64,000 nucleotides of DNA from JAJNPS01 sp031378845. Its GTDB lineage: Bacteria; Pseudomonadota; Alphaproteobacteria; Rhodobacterales; Rhodobacteraceae. The DNA lies in the NCBI GenBank assembly GCA_031378845.1, contig JANNES010000015.1, positions 248,001 to 312,000 on the forward strand, written 5' to 3'. The notes below the pieces were generated by a model. It made no database searches. It was not told the origin of the DNA and saw nothing but the letters and a program-made list of their open reading frames with translations. Position numbers and translations under genes: made by a program. Of this stretch, positions 61,281 to 64,000 are shown in pieces (position 1 is the first letter of the stretch; each line of letters begins with the position of its first letter).

Positions 61281-62459
61281 ATGCAGTTTCCTGAGCGGTT
61301 CGCGAACCTGCCGGATTACGCGTTTCCGCGTCTGCGGAAGCTGTTGGATGCGCATGCGCCCGGTGGCACCCCCATCACCATGACCATTGGCGAGCCGCGC
61401 CACCCGATGCCGGACTTTGTCGCACCAATTCTGGCCGCACATGTCCACGAATTCGCGGTCTATCCTCCGAATGACGGCACGCCCGAACTTTTGGCGGCAA
61501 TCTCAGGCTGGATCTTGCGCCGCTATGGTGCAGATCTCGACGCCGACCGCTTGATGGTGCTGAACGGCACGCGCGAAGGCCTCTTCAACGCCGCCATCGC
61601 CCTGTGCCCCGAGGTCAAGGCCGGCAAGCGCCCGATCATTCTGATGCCGAACCCGTTCTATCAGGTCTATGCCGTCGCGGCGCTGGCCGTCGGGGCCGAA
61701 CCCGTCTATGTGGCCGCTGGACCCGCGACAGGATATCTACCTGATTATGCATCGCTTTCGCCAGATATCCTGGATCGCGTGGCCGTGGCCTACATCTGCT
61801 CACCGGCCAATCCGCAGGGCGCTGTGGCATCGTCCGCGTATCTTTCAACCCTGATGCAACTTGCCGAACGCTACGATTTTCGCATCTTCGCCGATGAATG
61901 CTATTCCGAGATCTGGGACGATGCACCGCCCCCCGGCGTGCTGTCGGTCGCAAAAAACATCGGCGCGGATCCAGAACGCATCTTTGCCTTTCATTCGCTG
62001 TCCAAACGCTCCAACTTGCCCGGCCTGCGCTCTGGTTTTGTGGCAGGCGGGCGCGACGGGATCACGCGGGTCCGCCAGCTTCGTGCGTTTGCCGGTGCGC
62101 CGCTGCCCCTGCCGATCCAGCGGGTCTCCGAGGTCGCATGGCGCGATGAGGCGCATGTCGATGCCTCGCGCGCGCTTTACCGCGAAAAGTTTCGCATCGC
62201 TGACGACGTGTTCCGCGCGATGCAGGCCTACCGCCGCCCCGAGGCTGGGTTTTTCCTGTGGCTACCCGTCGATGACGGTGAGGCCGCGGCGCTGAAGCTT
62301 TGGTGTGAAACCGGCGTGCGCGTGCTGCCGGGGGCCTATCTGTCGCGCGATGTGGCCGGGCAGAACCCGGGCAAGGACTTTATTCGGGTCGCCCTCGTGG
62401 CCCCCAAGGACGAGACGCAGGCGGGGCTGACCCAGCTGCGCGACTGTCTCTATGCGTAA
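61281..62459 (+). CDS. PLP-dependent class I/II aminotransferase (DapC-like)
   Basis: A 392-aa fold-type I aminotransferase. Substrate/cofactor motifs: TIGEPRHPMPDFV, NGTREGLFNAA, NPFYQVY, SPANPQG, FADECYSEIW (PLP Asp), and the Schiff-base Lys in FHSLSKRSNLPGLRSGFVAG. This pattern is close to N-succinyldiaminopimelate aminotransferase DapC/ArgD-type enzymes used in lysine synthesis; dapF is encoded elsewhere in the window. GAGG lies 5 nt before ATG 61281. The stop overlaps the reading frame upstream of ftsK. Confidence 0.87.
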   Translation: MQFPERFANLPDYAFPRLRKLLDAHAPGGTPITMTIGEPRHPMPDFVAPILAAHVHEFAVYPPNDGTPELLAAISGWILRRYGADLDADRLMVLNGTREGLFNAAIALCPEVKAGKRPIILMPNPFYQVYAVAALAVGAEPVYVAAGPATGYLPDYASLSPDILDRVAVAYICSPANPQGAVASSAYLSTLMQLAERYDFRIFADECYSEIWDDAPPPGVLSVAKNIGADPERIFAFHSLSKRSNLPGLRSGFVAGGRDGITRVRQLRAFAGAPLPLPIQRVSEVAWRDEAHVDASRALYREKFRIADDVFRAMQAYRRPEAGFFLWLPVDDGEAAALKLWCETGVRVLPGAYLSRDVAGQNPGKDFIRVALVAPKDETQAGLTQLRDCLYA

Positions 62460-62472
62460 GGAAGAACGAACG

Positions 62473-64000
62473 ATGGCGACCTATCAGACGCGGCAGCGTG
62501 ATCCCCTTCTGGATCAGGGCACCCAGGCGATGCTGGAACGGCGGAGCCGAGAGTTGCTTGGCCTGGCGCTCTGCGCGATTGGTCTGGCCTTTGCCGCCTT
62601 GCTGTTCACCTATTCGCCCGACGATCCCGGTTGGATGGTCGCCACCGAAGAGCCCGCCCATAACCTCTTGGGCCGGTTTGGCGCGTCGGTGTCGTCAACC
62701 TTGATCATCCTGATCGGCAAGGGGGCGTGGTTCATGCCACTCGTCGTGATCGCTTGGGGCATCCGTTTTGTGCTGCATCGCGGGGGCGAACGTGCTTTGG
62801 CACGCATTGTCTTTGCGGTGATCGGCGTGGCCATCGCATCGGTCTATGCCGCGGCCCTCGTGCCCGGAACCGCATGGCCGCACTCCTTTGGTCTGGGCGG
62901 GCTTTTTGGCGATACGATCCTCGGCGCGCTGATCGGGCTGGCCCCCGGCGACACCGGCCTGGGGCTGAAACTGATCAGCGTTCTGGCATTCCTTGCGCTT
63001 GTTGCCATGGGGTTATACGTTACCGGCTTTGACCGTGACGAGTTGCGCGCGCTTGTCCGGTTTTTGCTGGCAAGCTCGGTGCAGGCCTATTCGGCGGGGT
63101 ACGGTCTGGTCGGGCGGGGGGCTGTCAGCACCCTGCGCGCATCTCATACACTGCAAGAACGTCTGCGCGACCGCGCGGGTGGCGATCCGGTGCGGACCGC
63201 CGACTGGCAGCCCCCAGTCACCGGAAAAGCGGTCGCGCCTGCGAACATCGTTCCTTACAAGGGCAACCCGCGACGGGCCACCACCGTCAATATGGCGCCC
63301 GAGCCGTTGCAGGCCTCTGCCGCCTGGAATGCGCCCGCAACCTTGCGTGCCGACCACCGCCCTAGCCTGGTGCCCGATGCCCCCAAAATGGGTTTCCTTG
63401 CCCGGCTTCGGCGCAGCATGGACATCGCCCCACCGTCCGAGCTGGTCGACTACCCTGCGCGCGATGTGGACCTGTCGCACTTGCCCTCCGACGAGCGGAT
63501 AAAGGCGCGCATCGGTGATGCCGTCCGCGCCAAGATGCGCGCGGAGCCTTCGGTTGTCGGCGCCAGTTCGTCTCTGCGGCGCGAACCGCCGGTGATCCGC
63601 TCGGCCGCGCCAGCGTGGGACGATACCACCACGCCTGCACACGGCTCTGTGGAAAATGCTTTGGATGACGACGATTTTGATCCCGTCGACGCGCGTGATG
63701 CCGACGAGGCGCTGATGTTCCGTTCGGTTCAGGGCCCCGCTGGCGCCCGCGCGGTTGTGCAAAGTGCCCCGCGCAAAGGCGCTTCTCCGTCGCGCCAAGC
63801 CATGGCCGAGGCGCAGCCGCGCCTGCGTTTTGATGACCCCGCCCCTGCGTTTGAGCTGCCACCGTTGTCGCTGTTGTCGATGCCCGAACCGGCCAACCAT
63901 CAGCAACTGTCCAGCGCCTCGTTGCAGGAAAACGCCCGCATGCTGGAATCGGTGCTCGATGACTACGGCGTCAAGGGCGAGATCGTGTCGGTCCGCCCCG
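62473..64000 (+). CDS. ftsK: DNA translocase FtsK, N-terminal part (runs off the window)
   Basis: An open frame of 509 codons to the window edge. Four hydrophobic segments in the first ~200 residues (LLGLALCAIGLAFAALLFTY, LIILIGKGAWFMPLVVIAWG, ARIVFAVIGVAIASVYAAAL, LISVLAFLALVAMGLYVTGF) match the FtsK membrane domain; a Pro/Ala/Asp-rich linker (~230-480) follows, then the start of the alpha domain (LQENARMLESVLDDYGVKGE). ATG at 62473 has AAGGAAG 8 nt upstream. The motor and gamma domains are off-window. Confidence 0.93.
   Translation, partial: MATYQTRQRDPLLDQGTQAMLERRSRELLGLALCAIGLAFAALLFTYSPDDPGWMVATEEPAHNLLGRFGASVSSTLIILIGKGAWFMPLVVIAWGIRFVLHRGGERALARIVFAVIGVAIASVYAAALVPGTAWPHSFGLGGLFGDTILGALIGLAPGDTGLGLKLISVLAFLALVAMGLYVTGFDRDELRALVRFLLASSVQAYSAGYGLVGRGAVSTLRASHTLQERLRDRAGGDPVRTADWQPPVTGKAVAPANIVPYKGNPRRATTVNMAPEPLQASAAWNAPATLRADHRPSLVPDAPKMGFLARLRRSMDIAPPSELVDYPARDVDLSHLPSDERIKARIGDAVRAKMRAEPSVVGASSSLRREPPVIRSAAPAWDDTTTPAHGSVENALDDDDFDPVDARDADEALMFRSVQGPAGARAVVQSAPRKGASPSRQAMAEAQPRLRFDDPAPAFELPPLSLLSMPEPANHQQLSSASLQENARMLESVLDDYGVKGEIVSVRP

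Overview
The window is one contiguous stretch of high-GC chromosome. It most likely comes from an alphaproteobacterium of the Rhodobacteraceae (Roseobacter group). The grounds are a Sinorhizobium-type exo polysaccharide cluster, the alphaproteobacterial flagellar regulators FlaF and FlbT beside flagellin, a split dnaA-dnaN-recF / gyrB region, ubiE-ubiB next to mutM, and many ATGA stop-start overlaps. The genus assignment is inference. No rRNA genes or CRISPR arrays were seen.

Region 1 (1-13852) is an exopolysaccharide locus resembling succinoglycan exo genes. From left to right it holds an ExoQ-like polymerase cut by the window edge, an ExoK-like GH16 glucanase, two convergent related GT2 glycosyltransferases, a small ExoX-like membrane protein, the ExoP-type chain-length tyrosine kinase, ExoM, a 734-aa protein that fuses an ExoL-like and an ExoA-like glycosyltransferase, and ExoN/GalU making UDP-glucose. 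A PAP2 phosphatase and an ArnT/PMT-type glycosyltransferase follow. The exoP, exoM and exoL-exoA genes are coupled by 4-bp overlaps. Together they can make the sugar donor, build the repeat unit, polymerise it and control its length and cleavage.

Region 2 (13853-19683) holds a gene-free 770 bp, tRNA-Lys(UUU), dapF-mtaB, a gene-poor gap, a LacI-family regulator, and tRNA-Arg(CCU). The tRNA-Arg is followed by decayed mobile-element pieces: a serine-recombinase-like C-terminus with a frameshift and a zeta-toxin-like fragment.

Region 3 (19684-28727) carries a two-gene surface system: a 919-aa glycine-rich, Ig-like-repeat secreted protein and a 1203-aa outer-membrane beta-barrel protein. Behind it lie a frameshifted transposase remnant and a secreted alpha/beta hydrolase.

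Region 4 (28728-43248) is housekeeping: gyrB, a secreted beta-propeller phytase, LysE exporter, GNAT, recF, dnaN, dnaA with a hairpin-rich leader, rpsT with a clear terminator, enoyl-CoA hydratase, mutM, a membrane protein, and ubiE-ubiB.

Region 5 (43249-55690) is a flagellar cluster: flgD and fliK on minus; flgJ-flgN, flagellin, flaF, flbT and a DUF1217 gene on plus; fliI on minus; then flgB-flgC-fliE-fliQ-flgF-flgG-flgA-flgH-fliL on plus.

Region 6 (55690-64000) holds xth, a thioredoxin/TPR co-chaperone, a LON-domain protein, a Trm112-like protein, a UbiH-type hydroxylase, an amidase, a DapC-like aminotransferase, and the N-terminal part of ftsK cut by the window end.
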